This document shows, piece by piece, positions 9,193 to 17,474 of a stretch of DNA of 64,000 nt (positions within the stretch are counted from its first letter, which is position 1; each line of letters opens with the position of its first letter). The notes below the pieces were generated by a model that was not told the DNA's origin, searched no databases, and worked only from the letters and a program-made list of their open reading frames with translations. The stretch spans positions 52,756-116,755 of the forward strand of contig JBEKZV010000028.1 of NCBI GenBank assembly GCA_049509515.1. The letters are read 5' to 3'. The translations under genes were made by a program, and so were the position numbers. The DNA is from JBEKCP01 sp049509515. Its GTDB lineage: Bacteria; Planctomycetota; Planctomycetia; Pirellulales; Thermoguttaceae.

Positions 9193-11214
9193 ATGCGCGA
9201 ACAATCCCTCAGCGTCGTTTCCCCGTCCGGCGAGCACGTCTCGCTCCCCTTGACCTGGGTCCACAGCCTGGTGCTCGGCAGCGGGGCGGCGGGGCTCGGC
9301 GCCGCCGTGCAACTGCGCGCCGCAGGAGTCCAAGACGTGTTGCTGGTGAGCGAGGGCCTGGAGATGGGCACCTCGATCAACACAGGCAGCGACAAGCAGA
9401 CGTACTACAAGCTCTCGATGTGCGGCAAGGACGCCGACGCCCCGGGGCTCATGGCCGAGACCTATTTCTCCGGCGGGAGCATGCACGGCGACCTGGCCCT
9501 GGTCGAGGCGGCCCTCTCGGCCCGGGCGTTCATCCACCTGGTGAACCTGGGCGTGCCCTTTCCGCGGGACGCCTACGGCCAGCTCCTGGGATACAAGACC
9601 GACCACGATCCGCGGCAGCGGGCCACGTCGATCGGCCCCTACACGTCGCGGGAAATGTGCCGGGCCCTGATCCGCCGGGTCCGCGAGCTGGGCATTCCCA
9701 TCCGGGAGGGCCGCAACGCGGTGGAGCTGTTCACTGTCGACGAGGGCGGCCGGCGGCGGATCGGCGGGGCGATCCTCCTGGACGGCGACGGCCGGCTGGA
9801 GGCCGTCTGCGCCGAGAACCTGGTGTTTGCGGTGGGAGGGCCCGGCGGGCTGTACAAAACCAGCGTCTATCCGCCGGTCCACACCGGCGGGATCGGCTTG
9901 GCCTTGCTGGCCGGCGCCAAGGCCCAAAGCCTGCCCGAGTCCCAGTACGGCATGGCCTCGATCCAGTTTCGCTGGAACGTGTCGGGCACGTACATGCAGG
10001 TGGTGCCGCGGCTGGTCAGCACGGCCGCCGACGGCGGACAGGAGCGGGAGTTCCTGCCCGAGTATTTCGACACCGTCGGCCAGATGTGCTCGCAGGTCTT
10101 CTTGAAGGGCTACCAGTGGCCGTTCGACGCGCGGAAGGCGGTGGGCGGCTCGTCCCTGGTGGACATCCTGGTATACATCGAGACGGTGCTGCGGGGCCGG
10201 CGGGTGTGGCTCGATTACCGCAGCAACCCGGCGGGGTTCCGCTTCCAGGACCTCAGCCCCGAGGCCCTCGATTACCTCACGCGGTCGCAGGCCGTCCAGG
10301 CCACGCCGATCGAGCGGCTCCGGCAGATGAATCCGGGGGCAATCGATCTGTACGCCGAGCACGGCATCGACTTGGTCTGCCAGCCGCTGGAAATCGCGGT
10401 CTGCGCCCAGCACAACAACGGCGGCCTGGCCGGCAACCTGTGGTGGGAATCGACCAATATCCGCCACCTCTTCCCGGTGGGCGAGGTCAACGGGTCGCAC
10501 GGGGTCTACCGACCGGGCGGGTCGGCCCTGAACGCCGGCCAAGTCGGCGCGCTGCGTGCCGCCGAGTACATCGCCCACCGCTACGCCGGCTGGACCCTCT
10601 CGGAGCCGGACGGGCTTGCGGCGGCCGGGCACGCGGCGGCCACCGTCCTGGCTGCGATCGAGAACTGCCGCCGGGCGGCCACGCCGTGGCGGGAGCACCG
10701 CGAGGCCATCCAGCAACGGATGACCCGCGCCGCCGCCCATGTGCGCTCCACCGCCGAGGTGGAAAAGGCCGTCGCCGAGGCATGGCAACAGTTCCAGGAG
10801 ATCGAGCGCTCGGGCAGCGGCTTGTGCCAGTCCGGCGCTGCCCGCCCCGACTCCACCGAGCGAGGCCTTGCCGGGCCGCAGGAACTGGCCGAGGCCCTCC
10901 GCAACCGCCAACTCTGCTTCGCTCACGCCGTCTACCTCGAGGCCGTCCGCTTCGCCCTGGCCAGCGGCGTGGGGAGCCGCGGATCGGCCATCGTGCTCGA
11001 CCCCGGGGGCGTGCAGGTACACAATCGGCTGGACGATTCCTGGCGGATCGCCCCGGAAGAGCCCGGCTTCCGCGGCAAGGTCCAGGAGACCGTGGTAGCC
11101 GGCGGCAAGGTGCAAAACGAGTGGGTCGACCGCCGGCCCCTGCCCGAATCGGACGTGTGGTTCGAGACGGGGTGGGCGCGGTTCCGCAGCGGCGAGGTCT
11201 ACGACGCAGGATAG
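9193..11214 (+). CDS. FAD-dependent flavoprotein of the fumarate reductase/L-aspartate oxidase type
   Basis: 673 residues. An N-terminal dinucleotide-binding fold is shown by VLGSGAAGLGAA (GSGAAG at 29-34). The FAD-domain signature is followed by NTGSDKQTYYKLS, a capping domain, and a second FAD-contact region with HNNGGLAGNLWWES, LFPVGEVNGSHG and GGSALNAGQVGALRAAEYIA, the order found in succinate dehydrogenase/fumarate reductase flavoproteins. A ~180-residue helical C-terminal domain follows. No iron-sulfur or membrane-anchor partner is adjacent, and no signal peptide is visible, so it is probably a soluble cytoplasmic oxidoreductase. Together with the SDR just upstream it may form a two-step oxidation pair (inference). 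Confidence 0.75.
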   Translation: MREQSLSVVSPSGEHVSLPLTWVHSLVLGSGAAGLGAAVQLRAAGVQDVLLVSEGLEMGTSINTGSDKQTYYKLSMCGKDADAPGLMAETYFSGGSMHGDLALVEAALSARAFIHLVNLGVPFPRDAYGQLLGYKTDHDPRQRATSIGPYTSREMCRALIRRVRELGIPIREGRNAVELFTVDEGGRRRIGGAILLDGDGRLEAVCAENLVFAVGGPGGLYKTSVYPPVHTGGIGLALLAGAKAQSLPESQYGMASIQFRWNVSGTYMQVVPRLVSTAADGGQEREFLPEYFDTVGQMCSQVFLKGYQWPFDARKAVGGSSLVDILVYIETVLRGRRVWLDYRSNPAGFRFQDLSPEALDYLTRSQAVQATPIERLRQMNPGAIDLYAEHGIDLVCQPLEIAVCAQHNNGGLAGNLWWESTNIRHLFPVGEVNGSHGVYRPGGSALNAGQVGALRAAEYIAHRYAGWTLSEPDGLAAAGHAAATVLAAIENCRRAATPWREHREAIQQRMTRAAAHVRSTAEVEKAVAEAWQQFQEIERSGSGLCQSGAARPDSTERGLAGPQELAEALRNRQLCFAHAVYLEAVRFALASGVGSRGSAIVLDPGGVQVHNRLDDSWRIAPEEPGFRGKVQETVVAGGKVQNEWVDRRPLPESDVWFETGWARFRSGEVYDAG

Positions 11215-11299
11215 GCAATCTTTGCCGATTATGCCTAATATTCCGGTGACGGCCGGCCGATATTCACCCGATGAGGCGCCGGCTCTCTCAGAGCCAAGC

Positions 11300-11401
11300 G
11301 TAGGGTGGGTCGACGGGCACCATGCGCAGCATGGTCGGCGAGCCCCACCACAAGAGTTTGCCCGAAAAATGGTGGGGCTCGCTGCGCTCGACCCACCCTA
11401 C
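11300..11401. repeat. GTAGGGTGGGTCGA palindromic element, copy 2
   Basis: 102 bases, starting GTAGGGTGGGTCGACGGG and ending CGCTCGACCCACCCTAC, with internal CCCCACCA...TGGTGGGG. It is closely similar to copy 3 at 46132-46233 along its full length, including the GCGCAGCATGGTCGGCGAG centre. Confidence 0.8.
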
Positions 11402-11447
11402 CTTTCAACAGAAACTGAGCCGGCATGTGGAGGGCAGGGAGGATGCC

Positions 11448-11957
11448 GTGGATGGGCAATTGCGGAAACTTCTCCTGACCGTCGGCTGGTTGGCCCTGCT
11501 CGGTCTGACCGGGTGTGCCAGTCATTGTTCGTGCGGCGGGGCTCCAAACGGCCAGTCGTGCGGCTCGGAATGCTGCGGTCCGGCGGGTTATTGCGGAGAG
11601 ATTCCGCGTTTTCACCCGGTGCCGACGCAGCCGGTCTTTGCCCCGCGGTCATACGCGGCGGCGCTCTATCCCCAGGCGGCGGGTGCTGAGGCAATCCCGC
11701 CGGGGCCGGCGACCCCATTGCCCGCCGAGAAGATGCCATCCGCGTCGATGTCCAGGCCGATTCCTGCTTCGCCTGGGGTGGAATCGAAGTCGTCTACCGA
11801 TCCGGCCGCCCCTCGGCAGCTTGAGCCGTCTGCCGTCGGCGGTGGCAGTTGGGTGTTCTCGGCACCGCTGCCCCCTGCGCTGCTTCGCAGCACGGAGCCG
11901 TCGGTCGACGTGAAAGCCGACTCGCCGGACAACAAGGGGAAGCAGAAGCAGCAATAG
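11448..11957 (+). CDS. Predicted lipoprotein, Cys-rich N-terminus
   Basis: 169 residues from a GTG at 11448, which is preceded by GGGAGGA. The longer open frame reaches back into the repeat element at 11300-11401, so the upstream start is rejected. The N-terminus is KLLLTVGWLALLGLTGC, a lipobox with the acylated Cys at 23, followed by a short Cys-rich run (SHCSCGG, SECCG). The rest is Pro/Ala/Ser-rich and low in complexity, probably extended. I recognise no domain. Likely an outer-surface lipoprotein of unknown role. Confidence 0.6.
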   Translation: MDGQLRKLLLTVGWLALLGLTGCASHCSCGGAPNGQSCGSECCGPAGYCGEIPRFHPVPTQPVFAPRSYAAALYPQAAGAEAIPPGPATPLPAEKMPSASMSRPIPASPGVESKSSTDPAAPRQLEPSAVGGGSWVFSAPLPPALLRSTEPSVDVKADSPDNKGKQKQQ

Positions 11958-12140
11958 CGGGCACCTGGCAGTCTGGGAGGTTTATTCTGGTGGTAGTGAT
12001 CCTGGTCAAGGGGTGGGTTTTGCCGAACCGATGTACCAACAGTGTTACGGTACTAGCGACGGCGCGAATGGCCCACGCGATGGTCGCGCTCTCTGCGCAC
12101 GCAGGGCGCGCCTTGCTCCAACACCCTCGATCCCCTTGCC

Positions 12141-13535
12141 ATGCCCGACCGACTGGCACAGTACTCGCCGTATCGCAAGTCTCTCGCGGCGGCCCTGGCG
12201 GCGGTGCCCCTGCTGCTGGTGGCGGCGGCCGGCGGCTCCGAGCTGCGGCAATCGCCGGTGGTTAAAGCGATCGAGCGGGTGCGGAGGGCGGTGGTCAACA
12301 TCCGCGGCGAGAAAACGGTCGCGGCCGGCGTCGCGCAGGTCGGGGGCGTGGACGGCCTCAAGCGGGTCAACGGCATGGGCAGCGGCGTGGTCATTGATCC
12401 CCGCGGCTACATCCTCACCAATTATCACGTGGTCGACGGGGTCCGCGAGATCCAGGTCACCATGTACGACAAGCGGCGGTACGTCGCCACGATGGTGGCG
12501 CGGGACCTGGAGACCGACCTGGCGCTTATCAAGGTGAATCTCCCGCAGCCGGCCTCCGTGATCCCGATCGGCGGCTCCGCGGACCTCATGACGGGCGAAT
12601 CGGTGATTGCGATGGGCAACGCCTTCGGCTACGAGGACACGGTGACGCGGGGGATCGTCAGCGCGCAGCACCGGGCGGTGCAGATCAGCGACGCACAGTT
12701 CTACGACGACCTGATCCAGACGGACGCCCCGATCAATCCGGGCAACTCGGGCGGGCCGCTGGTCAACATCGACGGCGAGATGATCGGAATCAACGTGGCG
12801 GTGCGGGCAGGCGCCACGGGGATCGGATTTGCCATCCCCGTGGACAAGGCCATCTCGGTGGCGGCCTCCCTGTTGGGGTCGGCCTCCCCGAGCCGGGCCT
12901 GGCACGGCATTCAGCCGGCCCCTGAAGGGGCCGCATCGCTCTCGGGTATGAAGGTGGCGGCCGTGGAGAAGAAGAGCCCGGCCGCCCAGGGCGGCCTGGC
13001 CCCCGGCGACGTGGTGACTGCGGTGGACGGCGCCGAGGTGAAGCGGGCCCTGGACTTCCAGCGGGCGGTGCTCGACCGCAAGGCGGGCGACAAGCTGGCG
13101 CTCGGGATCCTCCGCGACGGCAAGTCCCTGACCCTGCCCTTGGAGCTGGCCAGCCTGCCCGAGCCCCCCACGCCGGCCCCGACGCCCGCCTGGGAGCTGT
13201 TGGGCCTGGAGCTTCGGCCGCTGGCGCCGGCCGAGTTCAAAGAGAAGTACCAGACCCGTTACCGCGGGGGCCTGATGGTCGTCGGGGTCCAGCCGCACGG
13301 CCCCGCCTCCGAGCAGGGCATCCACCCCGGGGACGTGCTGGTGGGCATGCACGTATGGGAGACGATCTCGCTGGACAACGTGGCCTACATCCTCAACCGG
13401 CCCGACTTCAGCTCCATCAATCCCGTGAAGTTCTTCATCCTTCGCGGCAGCGAGACGCTCTACGGCTACATGTCGGTGAGCATGAAGACGCCCCGGCAAC
13501 AGCCGGTGGGCATGAAGACGACCCGGCAACAGTAG
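12141..13535 (+). CDS. HtrA/DegP-like serine protease with two PDZ domains
   Basis: 464 residues. A signal-peptide-like start (SLAAALAAVPLLLVAAAGG) is followed by a trypsin-like domain. The triad is complete: H96 in NYHVV, D126 in ETDLALIKV, and S203 in PGNSGGPL. The first PDZ domain (~265-340) carries GLAPGDVVTAVDG; the second (~375-450) carries GIHPGDVLVGMHV. Members degrade or refold misfolded envelope proteins in the periplasm. The last 17 residues contain a small tandem duplication (MKTPRQQ, then MKTTRQQ). It appears to be a single-gene unit; thiL starts 155 bases downstream. Confidence 0.9.
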   Translation: MPDRLAQYSPYRKSLAAALAAVPLLLVAAAGGSELRQSPVVKAIERVRRAVVNIRGEKTVAAGVAQVGGVDGLKRVNGMGSGVVIDPRGYILTNYHVVDGVREIQVTMYDKRRYVATMVARDLETDLALIKVNLPQPASVIPIGGSADLMTGESVIAMGNAFGYEDTVTRGIVSAQHRAVQISDAQFYDDLIQTDAPINPGNSGGPLVNIDGEMIGINVAVRAGATGIGFAIPVDKAISVAASLLGSASPSRAWHGIQPAPEGAASLSGMKVAAVEKKSPAAQGGLAPGDVVTAVDGAEVKRALDFQRAVLDRKAGDKLALGILRDGKSLTLPLELASLPEPPTPAPTPAWELLGLELRPLAPAEFKEKYQTRYRGGLMVVGVQPHGPASEQGIHPGDVLVGMHVWETISLDNVAYILNRPDFSSINPVKFFILRGSETLYGYMSVSMKTPRQQPVGMKTTRQQ

Positions 13536-13569
13536 GACGCCGGGCGGAAGAGGAAGCCGGAGAATAACC

Positions 13570-13618
13570 GTCCGTGGCCCGTTGTCCGTTGTCAGTGGCC
13601 AAACCACGGACAACGGAC
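13570..13618. repeat. Heptamer inverted repeat GTCCGTK
   Basis: GTCCGTG-GCCCGTT-GTCCGTT-GTCAGTG on the left faces CACGGAC-AACGGAC on the right. The 13584-13618 part can form a long stem. It lies between the HtrA gene and thiL. Confidence 0.65.
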
Positions 13619-13690
13619 TTCCAAGCGGATTTCGTGCTTTGATCCCCGCTGCTCCTTGCCGTCCGCACGCCCGGGCGGTATCCTCGGGCC

Positions 13691-14617
13691 ATGGAACGCG
13701 AGTTCATCGCTTGGCTTCGCAAACGCCTGCCCGGCCACCCGCGGCTGCGGCTGGGACCGGGGGATGACGCCGCCGTGTTGAGCATGGCCGGCGTCGAGGA
13801 CTGCGTGTTGACGGTCGATCTGTTGACCGACCAGGTCGATTTCGAGTTGGGGCGGGTCGATCCGCGGCGGGTGGGCCGGAAGGCCCTGGCGGTGAACCTC
13901 AGCGACTTGGCGGCGATGGCCGCCCGCCCGCTGGCTGCCGTGGCGGCGGTGGCCCTGCCCCGCCAAGGCGGCGGCGCGCTGGCCCGCGAACTCTACGAAG
14001 GCATGCTCCCCCTGGCCGCCGAATACGACGTGGCCATGGCGGGGGGCGATACGAACAGTTGGGACGGGCCGCTGGTGCTGAGCGTCACGCTGCTGGGGGC
14101 CACCACCGCCCGGGGGCCGCTGCGGCGGTCCGGCGCCCGCCCCGGCGACCGCATCCTGGTGACCGGCTCCTTCGGCGGCAGCCTGCTGGGCAAGCACTTG
14201 GACTTCGAGCCCCGCGTCCGCGAGGCCCTGCTCTTGCACGAGCGCTACGAGCTGCACGCGGGGATCGACACGAGCGACGGCCTCTCGACCGACCTGGCCC
14301 ACCTGGCCGAGGAGAGCGGCTGCGGGGCGGTGATCCAGCGCGAGGCCGTGCCGGTGAGCCCCGCCGCGGGCGAGCTGGCCGCCCGGTTGGCCGACGGCTC
14401 GACCGCCTGGGACCATGCTCTGGGCGACGGCGAGGATTTCGAGCTGGTCCTCGCCGTGCCGCCGCAAGAGGCCGAGCGGATGCTGGCCCAACAGCCGCTC
14501 GGGGTGCCGCTGACGGCCATCGGGCAGTTCGTCCCCGAGCCCGGCCTGTGGCAACGCCGGGGGGACGGTCCCCGGCAGCCGCTCGCCCCGTCCGGCTGGG
14601 AACACCGGTTCAGCTAG
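13691..14617 (+). CDS. thiL: Thiamine-monophosphate kinase
   Basis: 308 residues, normal for ThiL, which phosphorylates thiamine monophosphate to the active cofactor thiamine diphosphate. The family marks are present: LGPGDDAAV near the N-terminus, VDLLTDQVDF, the magnesium-binding AMAGGDT region, GIDTSDGLSTDLAHLAEESG, and GDGEDFELVL near 255. It is an AIR-synthase-like fold. No other thiamine genes are nearby. A toxin-antitoxin pair and tsaE follow in the same direction. Confidence 0.92.
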   Translation: MEREFIAWLRKRLPGHPRLRLGPGDDAAVLSMAGVEDCVLTVDLLTDQVDFELGRVDPRRVGRKALAVNLSDLAAMAARPLAAVAAVALPRQGGGALARELYEGMLPLAAEYDVAMAGGDTNSWDGPLVLSVTLLGATTARGPLRRSGARPGDRILVTGSFGGSLLGKHLDFEPRVREALLLHERYELHAGIDTSDGLSTDLAHLAEESGCGAVIQREAVPVSPAAGELAARLADGSTAWDHALGDGEDFELVLAVPPQEAERMLAQQPLGVPLTAIGQFVPEPGLWQRRGDGPRQPLAPSGWEHRFS

Positions 14618-14732
14618 GAACAAGAAGGTGCCAGAACGGCCTATCCGCATGTCGTTGGTGCTGTAGCGGGCGTTTGCGCCGCAGCACCGTTCTGTACCCT
14701 TCTGCTCTGGTGTGGCCGCGGAGCTACCCTTA

Positions 14733-14741
14733 TGCTAAAAT
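14733..14741 (+). promoter_or_regulatory. Extended -10 for the toxin-antitoxin pair
   Basis: TGC-TAAAAT (TG at 14733, TAAAAT 14736-14741), 43 bases before the antitoxin ATG. No clear -35 is visible. Confidence 0.35.
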
Positions 14742-14783
14742 GGTAGTAAGGAGGACTGGGGGGCACGTCGCAAGGGGCACTCG

Positions 14784-14975
14784 ATGTCAACGGCACGGGA
14801 ACGGTTTGTGGTGGACGGACGCGGGAGGCGGACGGAGGTGATCCTCTCGCGGCGGCGGTACGAACAGATGCTGGAAGACCTCCACGATTTGGCCGTGGTT
14901 GCCGAGCGCCGCGGGGAGAAATCCATCGACGCGGCGGCCATGCGGAAACGGTTGAAGAGGGATGGCCTCCTATAG
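14784..14975 (+). CDS. Type II antitoxin, RelB/Phd-like
   Basis: 63 residues. RRTEVILSRRRYEQMLEDLHDLAVVAERR is a small antitoxin-type stretch (beta strand plus helix), followed by a helical charged C-terminus that would wrap the toxin. The start is ATG 14784 after AAGGGG. Its end overlaps the start of the RelE/ParE-like gene by 14 bases, the classic antitoxin-first arrangement with translational coupling. It should neutralise the toxin and repress the shared promoter. Assignment rests mainly on position and size. Confidence 0.7.
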   Translation: MSTARERFVVDGRGRRTEVILSRRRYEQMLEDLHDLAVVAERRGEKSIDAAAMRKRLKRDGLL

Positions 14976-15225
14976 CCTCGGCTACAAGCCGTCCGTGGCG
15001 AAAGACTTGGCGCGCATTCCCCGCGCCCTCTTGCCGCGCATTTGGCAGTCCATCGAAGGTCTTGCCCGCGTCCCGTTTCCGCGCGGCGTCGTCAAGCTGG
15101 CAGGCAGCCAGCGCCTTTATCGGGTGCGAGTCGGGCCTTACCGGATCATCTACGAGGTCGATGATTCCGCGCGGTCCGTCACCGTCCATTACGTGCGTCA
15201 CCGCCGGGACGCCTATCGGCGGTGA
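14962..15225 (+). CDS. Type II toxin, RelE/ParE superfamily
   Basis: 87 residues. The fold markers are present: an N-terminal YKPSVAKDLARIPR, a middle GVVKLAGSQRLYRVRVGPYRIIYEV and a C-terminal VTVHYVRHRRDAYRR. This G.YR.R.GPYR.IYEV pattern is typical of RelE/ParE toxins. Such proteins either cut ribosome-bound mRNA (RelE) or poison gyrase (ParE); the sequence does not decide which. It overlaps the antitoxin start-to-end and appears intact. Confidence 0.8.
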   Translation: MASYSLGYKPSVAKDLARIPRALLPRIWQSIEGLARVPFPRGVVKLAGSQRLYRVRVGPYRIIYEVDDSARSVTVHYVRHRRDAYRR

Positions 15226-15250
15226 CGGCCGCGACGCGGGGTGCCGTTAG

Positions 15251-15730
15251 GTGGCCGGAAGCCGTTTTATCTACAACGCCGACGACGAGCAGGCCACCGC
15301 CGCCCTGGGGGCCGCCCTGGCGGAGGTCCTGCCGCCGGGGACGACCGTGGCGCTCTTGGGCACGCTGGGGGCCGGCAAGACCCGGCTGGTCCAAGCCATC
15401 GCCGAGGCCTGCGGGGTCCCGCCCCGCCAGGTCGTCAGCCCAACCTTCGTGCTCATCCAGCAGTATCGCGGCCGCCGGCCGGTCTGCCACATCGACGCCT
15501 ACCGCCTGCGGGACGAGGACGAGTTCGACCAGCTCGGCCCGGACGAGCTCTTCGAGAGCGACGCGCTGGTGCTGGTCGAGTGGGCCGACCGGGTCACCGG
15601 CTCGCTGCCCCGAGAGCGGATCGAGATCCGCATTGAGGTCACCGGCCCACGGTCCCGGCGGTTCGAGGTCCGGGCCGTGGGCCCGCGGTACGAGCCGGTG
15701 ATCGACGAGTTGCGGCGGACGACCGGCTGA
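15251..15730 (+). CDS. tsaE: tRNA threonylcarbamoyladenosine biosynthesis ATPase TsaE
   Basis: 159 residues from a GTG start. TsaE is the ATPase that supports TsaB-TsaD in making t6A37 on tRNAs reading ANN codons. Walker A is GTLGAGKT (37-44). The family motifs VVSPTFVLIQQY, HIDAYRL and LVLVEWADRV follow in the expected order. TsaB/TsaD are not in the window. It lies 25 bases after the toxin gene, so the toxin-antitoxin pair sits between thiL and tsaE. Confidence 0.92.
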   Translation: MAGSRFIYNADDEQATAALGAALAEVLPPGTTVALLGTLGAGKTRLVQAIAEACGVPPRQVVSPTFVLIQQYRGRRPVCHIDAYRLRDEDEFDQLGPDELFESDALVLVEWADRVTGSLPRERIEIRIEVTGPRSRRFEVRAVGPRYEPVIDELRRTTG

Positions 15731-15750
15731 AGCCGGAGCGACGAACGAAC

Positions 15751-15778
15751 TTGTGCCGCCTCTTCCCGGGAATATAAT
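15751..15778 (+). promoter_or_regulatory. Promoter of the 15824 gene
   Basis: TTGTGC (15751-15756), 16 bases, TATAAT (15773-15778), 45 bases before the ATG. Confidence 0.6.
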
Positions 15779-15823
15779 GACGGGAGTGCTCCGACAAGAG
15801 CGTCTCGTTGCCTGGAGGCTGTC

Positions 15824-16675
15824 ATGCTCACGCGTGTCGTTTCGGTCGTTGCGGCGATTTCTGGCCTAGCGGCCGCCCTGACCTCCGCGAAAGGCTATGC
15901 CGCAGTTATACCTCACACCCCCCACCAGGCGCAATATGCCGACAAGACGATCGAGGGAACCGTCGAGGCCGTTGCCCGGGGCGAGATGCGGGTCGTGGCC
16001 GGCAGGAATCAAAGGGAATGGCTCGTCGTCTTCCAGCCTCTCACCAAGGTCCTCGTGAAGGCCAAGGCCGAGGTCAGCTACCTCAAGGCCGGACAGACGG
16101 TCGAGTTCTATGCCGAGCTGGACGCGGAGGACGTGGCTAAGGAGAAGCTCGCGGAGTTGAGCGTCGTCACGCTTCGGGCGGAAGACAAGTCCGGGATCTT
16201 TCCCCCGGATTCGAAACCCGTCAACGCGGCGGACCCCCAGGGCGACAAGCAAAGGGGAAAACACGGCCGCAAGCGCGGCGTGCTCACGCACGTCGGGTCG
16301 AGGGTCGTCGGCCGCATCACCTCCCGCAAGGACAACAAGCTGACGGTCCAGGCCGACAAGCGGAAGGTGCAGATCGAGCTGAGCGACTTGCCGGTCATCA
16401 ACGTCTCGCTGCCGGATGCGACGCTGATCGTGCCGGGCAGCAGCGTGGTCGTGCACGGCAAGGCGGTCCCCGGCAAGCCGCTGTGCCAGGCCGACGACGT
16501 GCAGGTCACCTCAAGCCGGATCCTGAAAGGCAAGGGCAAGCGGACGGCGGCCAAGAAGCCCCTGGATACCGCAAAGCCGCCGGCCAAAGCCGGTCCGGAG
16601 AGCGAGGAGGCCGAAGAGCCGGACAAGGGGGAGTCGCCGTCGCCGGAAGCCGCGGATGACCTGACGGGTTCGTAG
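15824..16675 (+). CDS. Secreted hypothetical protein with two OB-like segments
   Basis: 283 residues with a signal peptide (LTRVVSVVAAISGLAAALTSAKGYA) and a good GGAGG ribosome-binding site. Two similar beta-rich segments, each beginning with a GTVEAV/GRITSR-type strand and containing a charged (R/K)-x-x strand pattern, are separated by a basic linker (KQRGKHGRKRG). These look like small OB-type or DUF5666-like barrels. The C-terminal 50 residues are Lys/Pro/Glu-rich and probably disordered. I do not recognise a named family and assign no function. It has its own promoter. Confidence 0.6.
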   Translation: MLTRVVSVVAAISGLAAALTSAKGYAAVIPHTPHQAQYADKTIEGTVEAVARGEMRVVAGRNQREWLVVFQPLTKVLVKAKAEVSYLKAGQTVEFYAELDAEDVAKEKLAELSVVTLRAEDKSGIFPPDSKPVNAADPQGDKQRGKHGRKRGVLTHVGSRVVGRITSRKDNKLTVQADKRKVQIELSDLPVINVSLPDATLIVPGSSVVVHGKAVPGKPLCQADDVQVTSSRILKGKGKRTAAKKPLDTAKPPAKAGPESEEAEEPDKGESPSPEAADDLTGS

Positions 16676-16733
16676 TCCCGCCTTCAGGCGATTCTCGGCA
16701 GGTTGCCGGCTGAAGCCGGAACTACGAACTTGG
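16673..16733. repeat. GTAGT(T/C)CCG-CTTCAG inverted repeat
   Basis: GTAGTCCCGCCTTCAGGCG (16673-16691) faces CGGCTGAAGCCGGAACTAC near 16711-16730, an imperfect inverted repeat between convergent genes. A single arm occurs at 15725-15737 (CGGCTGAAGCCGG). Confidence 0.55.
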
Positions 16734-16747
16734 GGTCACGCCGCCGA

Positions 16748-17407
16748 TTAGCCGGCGTCGCAGAGCAGCCCCAGCAGATCCGGCGGCCACTGCAACAGGA
16801 CCTTGGCTCCGTGGCTGAGCAACTCTTCGCGGTCCCGGTAGCCCCACAGTGCGCCGGCGGGGAACATGCCGGCCGCCACTGCCGTTTGCATGTCGGTGTC
16901 CGTGTCGCCCAGGTAGACGATCTCGGCCGGCGGCAGATCGAGCCGCGCGGCGATGTAGCGGGCTCCGGCGGGGTCGGGCTTCTTCGGCAGCCGGGCGCTT
17001 TGGCCGACCACGGCCGCGAACCGCCACCGCCCCAGCAGCCGCGCCACACAAAGCTGGGTGAACTCCTCCGGCTTGTTGGACAGTACGGCCATGGGGAGGC
17101 CGCGGGCCGTCAGGGCGTCCAATAACTCGGCAACGCCCGCAAACGGCCGGGTCTTCCGCGACCAGCAGGCCGAATACTCCCGTTTCACCAGCGCGGCACA
17201 CTCCGCCACGGCCGCCTCGGGCCGATCGGGGGGCAGGACCCGCCGCGCCAACATCTCCACGCCGTCGCCGATCAGCCGCTTGTACGCCTCGACCGGGTGC
17301 CCCGCAAACCCCAACTGCCCCAGCGCCGCGTTGGTCGCATCGGCCAGGTCCTCGACCGTGTCCAGCAGCGTCCCGTCGAGGTCGAAGAGCACCGCGCGAA
17401 AGGTCAT
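16748..17407 (-). CDS. gph: HAD-family phosphoglycolate phosphatase
   Basis: 219 residues. It matches the Gph branch of the HAD phosphatases, which hydrolyse 2-phosphoglycolate formed during DNA repair or by Rubisco oxygenation. Motif I is FDLDGT with D9 and D11, motif II is VLSNKP, motif III is the K in LPKKPDP, and motif IV is YLGDTDTD. A helical cap sits between motifs I and II. The start at 17407 is the first ATG before DLDGT; longer frames upstream are antisense to the next gene. A five-unit heptamer array begins 4 bases upstream of the start, leaving no clear ribosome-binding site. Confidence 0.85.
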   Translation of the reverse strand: MTFRAVLFDLDGTLLDTVEDLADATNAALGQLGFAGHPVEAYKRLIGDGVEMLARRVLPPDRPEAAVAECAALVKREYSACWSRKTRPFAGVAELLDALTARGLPMAVLSNKPEEFTQLCVARLLGRWRFAAVVGQSARLPKKPDPAGARYIAARLDLPPAEIVYLGDTDTDMQTAVAAGMFPAGALWGYRDREELLSHGAKVLLQWPPDLLGLLCDAG

Positions 17408-17410
17408 GGG

Positions 17411-17445
17411 AGTGGATAGTGGCGAGTGGATAGTGGCGAGTGGCG
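17411..17445. repeat. Five tandem AGTGGNN heptamers
   Basis: AGTGGAT-AGTGGCG-AGTGGAT-AGTGGCG-AGTGGCG, exact period 7, directly upstream of the gph start codon. Confidence 0.8.
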
Positions 17446-17454
17446 GGCAGATAG

Positions 17455-17474
17455 CCGCGGATGTATATCCGCGG
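17455..17474. repeat. CCGCGGAT palindrome, copy 2 (minimal)
   Basis: CCGCGGAT-gtat-ATCCGCGG, a perfect 8-bp stem with a 4-base loop. It shares its ends with the larger elements at 3523 and 38543. Confidence 0.65.
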
